A stretch of 64,000 nucleotides of DNA, from assembly GCF_000195635.1 (NCBI RefSeq), contig NZ_GL882689.1, forward strand, positions 186,001 through 250,000, written 5' to 3'. Below are positions 7,802 through 17,180 of the stretch, piece by piece. Source of the DNA: Bacteroides fluxus YIT 12057 (lineage in GTDB: Bacteria; Bacteroidota; Bacteroidia; Bacteroidales; Bacteroidaceae). The notes under the pieces are model-generated. The model was not told the origin of the DNA. It saw only the letters and a program-made list of their open reading frames with translations, and ran no database searches. Positions within the stretch are counted from its first letter, which is position 1. Each line of letters begins with the position of its first letter. A program made the translations under genes and the position numbers.

Positions 7802-10444
7802 ATGAAGAAAGGTTTTATTTGTCTATTATTGGGCCTTGCACATACTTGTGTGTCGTTGGCCTCTTCTTTCTTGTTATACGATTTGCGCTGTGAAAATCTT
7901 GGCAATCCACTTGCTATTGATAATACCTTGCCACATTTCAGTTGGAAACTGACAAGCCGGCAACCTATGCGGCAGTGTGCGTATGAAATACAGGTCGCAA
8001 CTGATAGTCTGGAGTTGACAAGAGGAAATGTTAACTTGTGGAACTCGGGTAAAATCAGGTCCGGCCAATCTGTTATGGTACCCTACAAGGGTAAAGGACT
8101 GAGGCCTCGTATGCTTTGTTATTGGCGGGTCCGGGTGGAGAACGAACATGGTGAACAGTCCGCATGGAGTTCCATACAACGGTTTGCAATTGGTATTTTG
8201 GATCACAGACTTTTTAATGGAAAATATATCGGTCTTGCTGAAGGAGATGTCCGTTCTCCTTTGCTTAGGAAATCTTTTATGGTAAAACAAAAAAATACGA
8301 CCTTTTTACATGTCAATTCATTAGGCTACCATGAAGTATATATAAATGGAAAAAAAGCAGACTCACAAGTGTTGTCACCTGCTGTATCGCAGCTTGACAA
8401 GCGTTCGTTGATTGTTACCTATGATATAACTCCATTCTTGTCCCAAGGAGAAAATGACCTGGTTATCTGGTTAGGACAAGGTTGGTATAAAAAGCCCGGA
8501 CATTTCAAAGCCCAATACGAAGGTCCGGTTGTAAAAGCAGAAATCAGCGTGTTAAATGGAGGAAGATGGGAAACTATTGCTGAAACAGACCGTACATGGA
8601 CGGGATGTGAAAGCGGCTATACGGATATGGGAACATGGAAAGCGTTGCATTTCGGCGGGGAACGGATAGATGCCCGTATAGTTCCCTCTGACTTGTCGGC
8701 CGGTGAGCTGAATAAAAGGCAATGGGGTACAGTCGCAGAAGTGGATATAAGGGAACATTCGGTGTCTCCGCAAATGTGTGAACCCAACCGCATCCAAGAA
8801 ACACTCGCTCCCAAAAGTATTACTCCGCTGGATCAGGATACATGGTTGGTGGATATGGGAAAAGTGCTGACAGGATGGTTTGAACTACAGGTACCGCAAC
8901 TACCTGCCGGGCATGAAATCTCTGTTTTTTACAGCGACTATATGAAAGAAGAGGGTACAATAGAAGAACAGGGCGAGAGCGATCTTTATATTGTTTCCGG
9001 AAATCCGGATGGCAATATATTCCGTAATAAATTTCATTATCATGCTTTTCGGTATATAAAGATCGTTAATCTGCCATACAAGCCTGATTCTAAACATATA
9101 AAGGCGCACTTGATACACGGTGACTATAGGGCGGCATCCACGTTTATTTGTTCTGACAAGGATCTGAACGCTATACACGACATGATTGACTATACAACAC
9201 GTTGCCTGACATTCAGTGGATATATGGTTGATTGTCCTCATCTTGAACGTATGGGATACGGGGGAGATGGAAATTCTTCCACACAAACCGTTCAGACGAT
9301 GTATGATGTCGCTCCCACTTTCCTTAATTGGATGCAAGCATGGAAAGATGCCATGAGGGAAGGGGGAAGCTTGCCCCATACGGCTCCCTGTGGCGGGGGC
9401 GGGGGTGGTCCCTACTGGTGTGGTTTTGTAGTAATGGCTCCATGGAGGACATATATAAACTATAATGATCCTCGCTTGTTGGAGCGTTTTTATGATACGA
9501 TGAAGGCATGGATGGACTATGTAGAGCGATATAGAATAGATGGATTATTGAAGCGCTGGCCCGATACTCCCTATCGTAGTTGGTTCTTGGGTGACTGGTT
9601 GGCTCCCAAGGGAGTGGATTATACCAATCCGGTTTCCATAGATTTGGTCAATAATTGTTTTATCAGTGAATGTTTCGAGGTTATGTCCAAAGCTGCATCC
9701 GTTTTGGGAAAGAGTGAAGATGCTGTAGCTTTTGCCAATAAGAGGTCGGAACTGAATGCTTTGATTCATGAAAGGTTTTACAGGCCTGCCGAGGAAAAAT
9801 ACGCAACGGGTTCTCAGCTTGATATGATATATCCCATGTTGGCAGGAGCAGTACCCGATAAACTATATTCTTTGGTTTCCAATAATCTGAAAAGATATAC
9901 GGCTGAGCAGAATAAAGGGCATATAGGTGTTGGGTTAGTAGGGGTGCCTGTTTTAACGGAATGGGCTATTCGAAACAAAGAAACGGATTTCATGTACAAC
10001 CTGCTCAAAAAACAGGATTACCCTGGGTATCTGTACATGTTGAACAAAGGTGCCACTACCACTTGGGAATATTGGCATGGGGAACGGAGTAGAATTCACA
10101 ACTGCTACAATGGGATAGGAACTTGGTTTTATCAGGCTGTCGGAGGAATACGCACAGATGAAGGCCAACCGGGATATAAACATGTGTTCATAGAGCCTCA
10201 AATTCCAGAAGGTGTCACGTGGGCTAAAGTCTCCAAAGAAACTCCGTTTGGAACAATATATGTCGGTTGGCACTTGGAGGGCAATAAATTAAAACTGAAC
10301 ATTCGTCTGCCTATAGGAGTGACTGCTGATGTAATTACACCCCAAGATGCAACCGAGGGCTGGTTGGACAATCAAAGAATCAGCATCTTAGACAAGTCTT
10401 TACGATTGGATAACGGAAGTTACAGTTGTGTATATAAATTTTAG
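7802..10444 (+). CDS. Alpha-L-rhamnosidase, GH78 family
   Basis: This 880-residue secreted enzyme hydrolyses terminal alpha-L-rhamnose with inversion. I start at ATG 7802 because it gives a signal peptide (MKKGFICLLLGLAHTCVSLAS); the frame is open upstream to 7751. N-terminal beta-sandwich domains (about 25-420) precede the (alpha/alpha)6 catalytic barrel. The catalytic signature DCPHLERMGYGGD supplies D477, E482 and D489, with exactly the spacing of the family's acidic triad. The likely general base is E756 in TTTWEYWHGE. A C-terminal beta-sandwich (GQPGYKHVFIEPQ onward) ends the protein. The GH106 gene follows after 3 bp, so both are co-expressed. Divergent orientation from susC ties it to this locus. 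Family assignment is firm; the exact substrate linkage is not visible. Confidence 0.95.
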   Translation: MKKGFICLLLGLAHTCVSLASSFLLYDLRCENLGNPLAIDNTLPHFSWKLTSRQPMRQCAYEIQVATDSLELTRGNVNLWNSGKIRSGQSVMVPYKGKGLRPRMLCYWRVRVENEHGEQSAWSSIQRFAIGILDHRLFNGKYIGLAEGDVRSPLLRKSFMVKQKNTTFLHVNSLGYHEVYINGKKADSQVLSPAVSQLDKRSLIVTYDITPFLSQGENDLVIWLGQGWYKKPGHFKAQYEGPVVKAEISVLNGGRWETIAETDRTWTGCESGYTDMGTWKALHFGGERIDARIVPSDLSAGELNKRQWGTVAEVDIREHSVSPQMCEPNRIQETLAPKSITPLDQDTWLVDMGKVLTGWFELQVPQLPAGHEISVFYSDYMKEEGTIEEQGESDLYIVSGNPDGNIFRNKFHYHAFRYIKIVNLPYKPDSKHIKAHLIHGDYRAASTFICSDKDLNAIHDMIDYTTRCLTFSGYMVDCPHLERMGYGGDGNSSTQTVQTMYDVAPTFLNWMQAWKDAMREGGSLPHTAPCGGGGGGPYWCGFVVMAPWRTYINYNDPRLLERFYDTMKAWMDYVERYRIDGLLKRWPDTPYRSWFLGDWLAPKGVDYTNPVSIDLVNNCFISECFEVMSKAASVLGKSEDAVAFANKRSELNALIHERFYRPAEEKYATGSQLDMIYPMLAGAVPDKLYSLVSNNLKRYTAEQNKGHIGVGLVGVPVLTEWAIRNKETDFMYNLLKKQDYPGYLYMLNKGATTTWEYWHGERSRIHNCYNGIGTWFYQAVGGIRTDEGQPGYKHVFIEPQIPEGVTWAKVSKETPFGTIYVGWHLEGNKLKLNIRLPIGVTADVITPQDATEGWLDNQRISILDKSLRLDNGSYSCVYKF

Positions 10445-10447
10445 ATT

Positions 10448-13400
10448 ATGAAACGGCGCACATTTCTTAAAATAGTTTCATCCGCAGGTGTGGCTAGTCT
10501 GTTAAGTCCTGCTTTTGCCGCACAAGTCTGCAAAAGTAAAGTCGGTAATCCTTTTCTTTCATTGGAAGAAGAATTCCGTAATCCTCCTTTCGGGTCTGGG
10601 GTATATACATGGTGGCACTGGATGAATGGAAATATTACCAAAGAAGGCATAACCCGTGATTTAGAGGCAATGAAAAACAACGGCATTGCCGGTTACCAAT
10701 TGTTTGAGGCGGGAACCGGTATTCCTGCCGGTCCTGTAGAATCGCTCAGTGATGAATGGACAGGACTTGTCATCCATGCCATGAAGGAATCGGAACGGTT
10801 GGGGTTGGAATTTGCCATGCATAATTGCCCGGGATGGTCTTCCAGCGGGGGACCTTGGATTACTCCAGACAAAGCCATGCAGCAGCTGACCTGGAGTGAA
10901 ACTGAACTGAAAGGCGGACAGGCAGTCAGCCTGCAATTGCCCGTTCCCAAACATCAACTGAATCACTACCTTGATACATATTGTCTTGCCATCCCTGCCG
11001 GACTTGATGTAATACCTCAATCATCTGTGCTTGATTTAACCGGTCAACTTGATAAAAATGGAGTGCTTACATGGAATGTGCCTCCGGGTGAATGGGTCGT
11101 CTTGCGTTTTGGGCAGACGGCGCGAAAGCAGAACAACCGTTCGGCACCGGCCAAGTCAACAGGATTGGAATGCGATAAGTTCAATACGGCAGCTTTGGAT
11201 TATCATCTGGACTGCATGTTCAAACGGATCATGCCTTCGATGGAAAAGATGGCTAAACGTTCCAAGGTGGGGCTGCTTATTGACAGTTATGAAATGGGCA
11301 GTCAGGATTGGACTTATGATATGCCGGCCTATTTCCAAAAGAAACGCGGATATGCCTTGGTGACCTTTTTGCCTGCTTTGGCTCATAGGGTCATTGAAAG
11401 TACCGAACATACCGACCGATTTTTATTTGATTTCAAACGTACCCAAGCTGATATGTTTGCCGATCGGTATTATTCTCATTTTCAGAAACGGTGCAAAGAA
11501 AGAGGTATCATTACCTATACGGAGCCTTACGGAGGAAACATGATGGAAGAACTGCAGGTAGCGCAGAGGCTCGATATAAATATGGGTGAATTTTGGTGTG
11601 CGCAAACGGTTCTTTGGGCAAACTACAAGTACAATCGTACTGTAAAGCAGATCGCTTCTATCGCCCATGCTACAGGTTCAAAGATAATAGGAGCAGAAGC
11701 TTTTACCTCTGAAGCCGATGCGGACAAATGGCTGTTATATCCGTATGCGCTCAAATCACTGGGCGACTACATGTTTACACAGGGGCTTAGCAGGATTTAT
11801 TTCCATCGCTATGCCCATCAGCCACATCCTACGGCTATGCCTGGAATGACTATGGGCCCTTGGGGCCTCCACTTTGACCGGACCAATACATGGTGGGAAC
11901 CGGGAAAAGCGTGGATTGGCTATTTGAACCGTTGCCAGCATATATTCCAGCATTCCACTTTTTATGCCGACATTCTTTACCTCAGAGGCGACAACGCATT
12001 TGGTGAAACCGTAGAACCGGAAAAAACACCGTTTGCTCCTCCCGAGGGATATGATTATGATATGATCAATGCTGAATTGTTGGAAAAGGCACAGGTCAGA
12101 AACAACAGAATCATGCTTCCTGGTACAAACTTCGAAGGTTACAAATTATTGGTGTTACTGGACTCAGACGCCATGTCTTTACAGACCTTGGCTGTCCTCG
12201 ACCGCCTGGTGAAAAAAGGGATTACGTTAGTGGGGCAGAAACCACAACGCACTTTAAGTTTGCTTGACGGGGAAAAGGAAAATGTGTTTATAGCACTTGT
12301 GGAACAAATATGGGGAGCATCCAATACTTATGAAAAAGCAGATTTACAGCTACTTCTTCGCGGATTAAATGTTTCACCCGATTTTTTATATAATTCGGCG
12401 GACAACAATGCGGCAGTACATGCCATTCATTATCAACAGAATGAAACAGACATCTATTTTCTGGCCAATCGTAAGCGTATGCCAGAGAATGGGACAGCGC
12501 ATTTCCGTATGAAAAATCGTATCCCGGAGTTGTGGAATCCTTACACGGCGGAGATTCTTCCTTGTCCTGTATATCAGACCGATAACGAAGGTATCAAGAT
12601 TCCATTGGAGTTACCTCCTGCAGGTTCCTTATTTGTTGTGTTTCGGAAAACAAATGAAACTTCCTTGTCAAAATGGGACGATTTTAAGTATAATGGGGTT
12701 TCTATATTCTCCACTCAAAAACAGGCAGGGAACTCTCCTCTCATGCAGTCTGATTTTAGTATCGCCTGTTGGATAAAGCCGGAAACAGACATAGCCGTTA
12801 CAGATGCACATGAAATGGGGGATATGTGTACTCGTTTTTTTGCCGTCTATCCGCCTGGCGGAGAACAAAGATACGGAAAAGGGCATAGTGCTGTAGGGTT
12901 GTCTGTTGGCAGGAACGGCATTGTGGTATATGAACGTACCGTACGGAATAAAGCTGTATATAGAAATGTAAGGCCATTGTCTGGCTGGCTGCACCTCGTT
13001 TTGGTTTATCGGGAAAATATGCCCGGACTTTGGGTAAACGGAACATTTATAGGTGAAGGTACTCCTTCCAATACGACTGTGCATTATGCCGTTGATTCAT
13101 CCGGTTTGTTGAGCAAGGCCGACACTTATGAAGGAGGTATGTGCGGTTTTGAGGCATATCCCTATGCTATGGCTGAAGAGCAAATCATCGAACTGTATCG
13201 GAAAGGAATGCCAATACCTTATCAACAGGAGAATAGGTTCTATTCATGGTATTCCAATGACAGGTTCGTTGCTTGGAAAACAGGGGTTTATGAATTTATA
13301 GCCAACCGTACTTGCTTGCGAAAGCAAATCGAACAGCTGCCTGCACGGATTACATTGGATGGCCCTTGGACGCTTCGTTTTCCCGAAAAGAAAGGCGCCC

Positions 13401-13954
13401 CTGAAGAAATTGTTTTGCCTAAGTTGCGTTCACTTCGGCTGGAAGAAGATTTTGGGGTCAGGCACTTCTCGGGTACAATGTCTTACTTTTATCCACTATC
13501 CATCCCCGACGGATATTTGAAGGAAGAATTTTGTCTTCGTTTGGATTTGGGAAGGGTAGAAGTTCTTGCTGAAATATGGGTCAACGGAAAATATGTGGCT
13601 ACTTGTTGGGCGCCGCCTTATTGTGCCGATATACAGCATTTGTTGCATAAAGGTGATAATATGCTTGAAATTCGAGTTACCAACCTGTGGGTGAATCGTT
13701 TGATAGGTGACGAATATTTACCTGCCGAGAATGAGTATGATTATAAGGAACCTGTCAATAAATACATTGCAGCAGGAAATGGTGGTATAAAAAAACTGCC
13801 TGACTGGTATTTGACAGGACAGCCTAAGCCGGATGGGGGAAGAATAACCTTTACCACATGGAAACACTATGATAAGAATTCTCCATTGGTCGAATCTGGC
13901 TTGTTAGGTCCGGTAGTGCTAATTCCCGGAGTTATAGAAAGTATAAAGAGCTGA
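10448..13954 (+). CDS. Alpha-L-rhamnosidase, GH106-type, with an inserted LamG-like domain
   Basis: This 1168-residue protein begins with a twin-arginine-like signal (MKRRTFLKIVSSAGVASLLSP...AFA), so it may be exported folded. The GH106 start is typical: FGSGVYTWWHWMNGNITKEG and DLEAMKNNGIAGYQLFEAG, then HNCPGWSSSGGPWITP. The central barrel runs to about residue 740. A LamG/concanavalin-like domain (about 770-920, FSIACWIKPET to GWLHLVLVYRENMPGLWVNG) lies between barrel and C-terminus. A GH2-type sugar-binding jelly roll (about 970-1110, LDGPWTLRFPEK, RVEVLAEIWVNGKYV) follows. It is 3 bp downstream of the GH78 gene. Two rhamnosidase families together imply two rhamnose linkages or positions. 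I did not map the catalytic glutamates with certainty. Confidence 0.9.
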   Translation: MKRRTFLKIVSSAGVASLLSPAFAAQVCKSKVGNPFLSLEEEFRNPPFGSGVYTWWHWMNGNITKEGITRDLEAMKNNGIAGYQLFEAGTGIPAGPVESLSDEWTGLVIHAMKESERLGLEFAMHNCPGWSSSGGPWITPDKAMQQLTWSETELKGGQAVSLQLPVPKHQLNHYLDTYCLAIPAGLDVIPQSSVLDLTGQLDKNGVLTWNVPPGEWVVLRFGQTARKQNNRSAPAKSTGLECDKFNTAALDYHLDCMFKRIMPSMEKMAKRSKVGLLIDSYEMGSQDWTYDMPAYFQKKRGYALVTFLPALAHRVIESTEHTDRFLFDFKRTQADMFADRYYSHFQKRCKERGIITYTEPYGGNMMEELQVAQRLDINMGEFWCAQTVLWANYKYNRTVKQIASIAHATGSKIIGAEAFTSEADADKWLLYPYALKSLGDYMFTQGLSRIYFHRYAHQPHPTAMPGMTMGPWGLHFDRTNTWWEPGKAWIGYLNRCQHIFQHSTFYADILYLRGDNAFGETVEPEKTPFAPPEGYDYDMINAELLEKAQVRNNRIMLPGTNFEGYKLLVLLDSDAMSLQTLAVLDRLVKKGITLVGQKPQRTLSLLDGEKENVFIALVEQIWGASNTYEKADLQLLLRGLNVSPDFLYNSADNNAAVHAIHYQQNETDIYFLANRKRMPENGTAHFRMKNRIPELWNPYTAEILPCPVYQTDNEGIKIPLELPPAGSLFVVFRKTNETSLSKWDDFKYNGVSIFSTQKQAGNSPLMQSDFSIACWIKPETDIAVTDAHEMGDMCTRFFAVYPPGGEQRYGKGHSAVGLSVGRNGIVVYERTVRNKAVYRNVRPLSGWLHLVLVYRENMPGLWVNGTFIGEGTPSNTTVHYAVDSSGLLSKADTYEGGMCGFEAYPYAMAEEQIIELYRKGMPIPYQQENRFYSWYSNDRFVAWKTGVYEFIANRTCLRKQIEQLPARITLDGPWTLRFPEKKGAPEEIVLPKLRSLRLEEDFGVRHFSGTMSYFYPLSIPDGYLKEEFCLRLDLGRVEVLAEIWVNGKYVATCWAPPYCADIQHLLHKGDNMLEIRVTNLWVNRLIGDEYLPAENEYDYKEPVNKYIAAGNGGIKKLPDWYLTGQPKPDGGRITFTTWKHYDKNSPLVESGLLGPVVLIPGVIESIKS

Positions 13955-14295
13955 AAGAAGAACCGCATCTACAATACGCACTGTATAGAACGTGTTGGCG
14001 GATACTATATCTCCCGGCTGCGAGGTATCTATTGGAAACTTTTAGGAAAGCTAAAGAAAAACCTTTTGAAGTTAAGACTAAAAAGTCGCGGAGTTAAGTG
14101 AGATCTCTGTTCGCAGTGCGCGAACGGATATTCAAAGGCTGCGAACATATATTCAAGGCTTGCGAACGGATATTCACAAGCTTTGAATAAAGTTTAATAA
14201 AAGAATTCCGCCAACGGGTTTTTATATAGTGTTTCCTTTGTGGCAATCAGAAACAACCAGGTGATACTAAATATTCATTATTAAATTTTTATAGT
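13955..14295. other. Intergenic region between the GH106 and PL8 genes
   Basis: I see no gene in these 341 bp. The main content is the 21-22 bp tandem repeat at 14109-14188. The stretch before the PL8 start (14189-14295) is AT-rich and has TTCCTTTG at 14233-14240, only a partial match to a -7 element. Confidence 0.5.
14109..14188. repeat. Three-copy 21-22 bp tandem repeat (GCGAAC..ATATTCA)
   Basis: Three consecutive units start GCGAAC at 14120, 14141 and 14162, each followed by a variant of GGATATTCAAAGGCT. The first is preceded by an inverted half (GTTCGC at 14109-14114, facing GCGAAC at 14120). The last is followed by CTTTGAAT (14181-14188), the complement of ATTCAAAG in unit 1. The array can therefore fold on itself. 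Its period matches that of the unrelated array at 53376-53483. Confidence 0.7.
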
Positions 14296-16932
14296 ATGGA
14301 ACTAACTAAATTATTGGGAAGATTTTTTTGGATATTTCTTTCTTTTCTTGCAATTTCCTGCCAGGACGACGAAGTCATTGATCCGGGAAATGAAGACGGT
14401 GACGGCCAAGAGCCTGATACGGAAGTAGTCAATTTGGCATTGGGAAAAACAGTGGAGACCAAGGTGAATGACTTGAACGGTCAAGGGTCGAACCCTAAAA
14501 TGGCCGGTTTGATTACTGATGGTGATTCGACAACCTATTGGGAATCTGCTGATTCATATAAACATTCCATTCTCATAGACTTGGGCGGTGTGCAGGAAGT
14601 ATCTAAGATTGTTGTGCGTTGGGCCGATGGGAGAGGTTGTAATGCCTACAATATCAATTTTGGAAAAGAGCGTGACAAAATAACCAATGTCGTAGGCAAG
14701 AACAATGTAAAAGAAGACAAAATCAGCACCTTTGAAGGTTTCAGGGAAGAAGCCCGCTACGTGGAGTTTGTGGTGCGTGGAAGATTGGACTATAAGGGGG
14801 GATACAGAATTGCTGAAATCGAAGTCTATAATGAAAATAATGAGGAGCATGTGAATACTCCTGAAGAACAAAAAGCCATCGATACCATTACCGAACGGCT
14901 GAGAGCTGACTATCTGAATGATGATCCCGATGAAAAGGGGGTTGGGAGTTTCATGAACAGCATGCAGCCTGACGGATCATGGTCGGATATTGATTATGAT
15001 GATCAAATTTCAGTTGATGGCTGGAAGCCGGAAGGACATCTTAACAGGCTTCGCACTATGGCTATCAATTATAGCCATCCCAAGAGCAGCTTTTACAATA
15101 ATCCCACTCTATTGGAAAAAATTGAAAGAGGACTGCTTTTCTTCAAACAGAAAGCTCCTGTAAGTTCGGATAATTGGTATTACAATGATATAGGCGCCCC
15201 TCAGAAATACATGGTTCCTGTCTTGCTGATCAAAGGAAGCCTTCCGCGTAAAAATATGATGGCTGTATCTGTCTATCTGAAAGATAAGATTGAAGGTTTC
15301 ATCGGTGGCGGCAAAAATCTTTCATGGATAGCGGAAATAGCCATGCATAAGGGCTGCGCTGAAGATAATTACTCAACCGTACAACACTCTTTCAATGCTA
15401 TAGCTTCTACATTGGCTATTGTTCCGAAACAAGGTGATGAAGGTATTAAGATTGATGGCAGCTATCATCAGCATCATGCGCAAATTCAGTCAGGATCATA
15501 TGGAATGTCTCTTGTCGATGATATTTCTCAGTTTATGGAAATATCGGCTGAAACTCCGTTTGCCAATGAATTCACGTCTGAAAAGAAAGAAATATTTCAT
15601 ACGATGTTGCTGGATGGGACACTGTTGCTCAGCTATCGCCAAGCCATTGATTTTGGTACTAGAGGCCGGAATGTGGCACGTCCTTCTACGGGTTATACCA
15701 CAATTTCGAAAGATGTACTCAGAAAATTGGCCGTTGGTGATCCTGATAATGCCGGTATGTACAATGGTTGGATTAACCATATAGAAAAGGGTTCTGCTTT
15801 CCCTAAGCCTAATGTCAATAAACATTTCTGGAAGTCGGACATGATGACGCAACACGGAGAGGAGTTTTATTTGTCTGCCAAAATCATATCGAAACGTACA
15901 TACGGTACTGAATCGCTGAACCAAGAAAATTTAAAGGCTTTTAATTTACCGTTGGGCTCAACTAACATTATGACAACCGGTAATGAGTATAACGATATAT
16001 TTCCGGTATGGGATTGGACGCGGATTCCGGGGACAACGGCAATCAACAATCAAGACAAGACTGTTTTAAACGGTTATCAAATAGGGAATAATGAGTTTGG
16101 AGGAGGAGCTAGCAACAATCTCGACGGTATTATGGCGTTTAGTGGAGAATACAACGGGTTACAAGCCAACAAGGCCTATTTTTTCATCGATAATATGATG
16201 ATATGTATGGGCAGTGGCATTTCTTGTCATGAAGGTGAGGAGATTTTGACATCAGTGGAACAGAATTTTCTGAACGGTATGGTTGTCTATAACGATGGAG
16301 AGGAGAAGCAACTGGACTCTGATGGTGATTTACAGGGGAAACAACTGAAATGGGTACATCATAACAATACCGGTTACATTTTTGACCAGGCTGATAATGT
16401 AACCATGCGGAATAACACCCAGACTGGTTCATGGAAAGAGATCAATGGCACTGGGAAATCCGATCTTATCAGTAAAAAGGTATTCAGTCTTTGGTTTAAC
16501 CATGGAGTTAACCCGATTGATGAGAGTTATCGCTATATTGTTGTGCCGGGACAGTCTCTTTCTTCTTTCCGGACCCTTGTAGACCAAGTTGACTTGCAAG
16601 TGGCTCAAAATAGCAGTGTAGTACAAGCCATACGTAAAAATAACAAATACGGTTTTGTCTTTTATCAAAAAGGAAGTGTGACCATGGATGACGATTTGAA
16701 GGTTTCGGTAGATAAACCTGCCATTGTCTTGATAGAAAAAAACGATAGCAGGTATCATATTACTGTTTCCGACCCTACTTACACGCAGTCAGATCTGACC
16801 TTGTCTTTGAATAAGAAACTGGAAGCGGTTGATGGAGTAACCCTCACGGAAGAAGGTTGTAATGTTGCCATTAAACTACCGACTGATGATTACCAGGGAA
16901 GTAGTATAACAAAATCTTATATGATTAAATGA
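14296..16932 (+). CDS. Polysaccharide lyase family 8 lipoprotein with an F5/8C-like module
   Basis: This 878-residue protein is predicted to cleave uronic-acid-containing polysaccharide by beta-elimination. The signal ends at lipid-modified C22 (FLAISCQDD). A discoidin/CBM32-like beta-sandwich (about 45-190, LALGKTVETKVNDLNG, RYVEFVVRG) comes next. The PL8 alpha/alpha toroid (about 195-550) contains NWYYNDIGAPQ and DGSYHQHHAQIQSGSYG. In the latter H393 and Y402 have the nine-residue spacing of the catalytic His and Tyr, and N358 (AEDNYS) is the likely catalytic Asn. GTRGRNVAR and DWTRIPGTT are further family landmarks, and C-terminal beta-sandwiches close the protein. PL8 includes chondroitin, hyaluronate and xanthan lyases. 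The rhamnosidase neighbours argue against a plain glycosaminoglycan, so the substrate is open. Confidence 0.9.
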   Translation: MELTKLLGRFFWIFLSFLAISCQDDEVIDPGNEDGDGQEPDTEVVNLALGKTVETKVNDLNGQGSNPKMAGLITDGDSTTYWESADSYKHSILIDLGGVQEVSKIVVRWADGRGCNAYNINFGKERDKITNVVGKNNVKEDKISTFEGFREEARYVEFVVRGRLDYKGGYRIAEIEVYNENNEEHVNTPEEQKAIDTITERLRADYLNDDPDEKGVGSFMNSMQPDGSWSDIDYDDQISVDGWKPEGHLNRLRTMAINYSHPKSSFYNNPTLLEKIERGLLFFKQKAPVSSDNWYYNDIGAPQKYMVPVLLIKGSLPRKNMMAVSVYLKDKIEGFIGGGKNLSWIAEIAMHKGCAEDNYSTVQHSFNAIASTLAIVPKQGDEGIKIDGSYHQHHAQIQSGSYGMSLVDDISQFMEISAETPFANEFTSEKKEIFHTMLLDGTLLLSYRQAIDFGTRGRNVARPSTGYTTISKDVLRKLAVGDPDNAGMYNGWINHIEKGSAFPKPNVNKHFWKSDMMTQHGEEFYLSAKIISKRTYGTESLNQENLKAFNLPLGSTNIMTTGNEYNDIFPVWDWTRIPGTTAINNQDKTVLNGYQIGNNEFGGGASNNLDGIMAFSGEYNGLQANKAYFFIDNMMICMGSGISCHEGEEILTSVEQNFLNGMVVYNDGEEKQLDSDGDLQGKQLKWVHHNNTGYIFDQADNVTMRNNTQTGSWKEINGTGKSDLISKKVFSLWFNHGVNPIDESYRYIVVPGQSLSSFRTLVDQVDLQVAQNSSVVQAIRKNNKYGFVFYQKGSVTMDDDLKVSVDKPAIVLIEKNDSRYHITVSDPTYTQSDLTLSLNKKLEAVDGVTLTEEGCNVAIKLPTDDYQGSSITKSYMIK

Positions 16933-16983
16933 AAAGGACGACGTTGATATTACTGAATATATAGTTTTTCGCTTTTTCAGGGT

Positions 16984-17033
16984 AAGGGGCTGTATTGTAC
17001 AAATCTTTTTAAGATGCAATGCAGCCCCTTTTT
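16984..17033 (+). terminator. Rho-independent terminator of the PL8 gene
   Basis: AAGGGGCTGTATTG (16984-16997) pairs with CAATGCAGCCCCTT (17017-17030) with one G-T wobble. An inner ATCTT/AAGAT stem extends it, and a T-run follows. It lies 52 bp after the stop. Confidence 0.85.
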
Positions 17034-17120
17034 CCGATGGACGGTACCCGTCTTTTTTCTGAGAAAGAATAGTATAAGATAAATTAATACCCCTTCTTCC
17101 CTATTTATGATATAAATCCC

Positions 17121-17128
17121 TATCTTTG
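17121..17128 (+). promoter_or_regulatory. -7 promoter element of glyS
   Basis: TATCTTTG matches TAnnTTTG, 53 bp before the glyS start. No clear -33 TTTG is present. Confidence 0.5.
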
Positions 17129-17180
17129 TGGCGTTTTTTAGCTGAAAATAAGATTCAAATTAATTTAGATACAACAGAAA

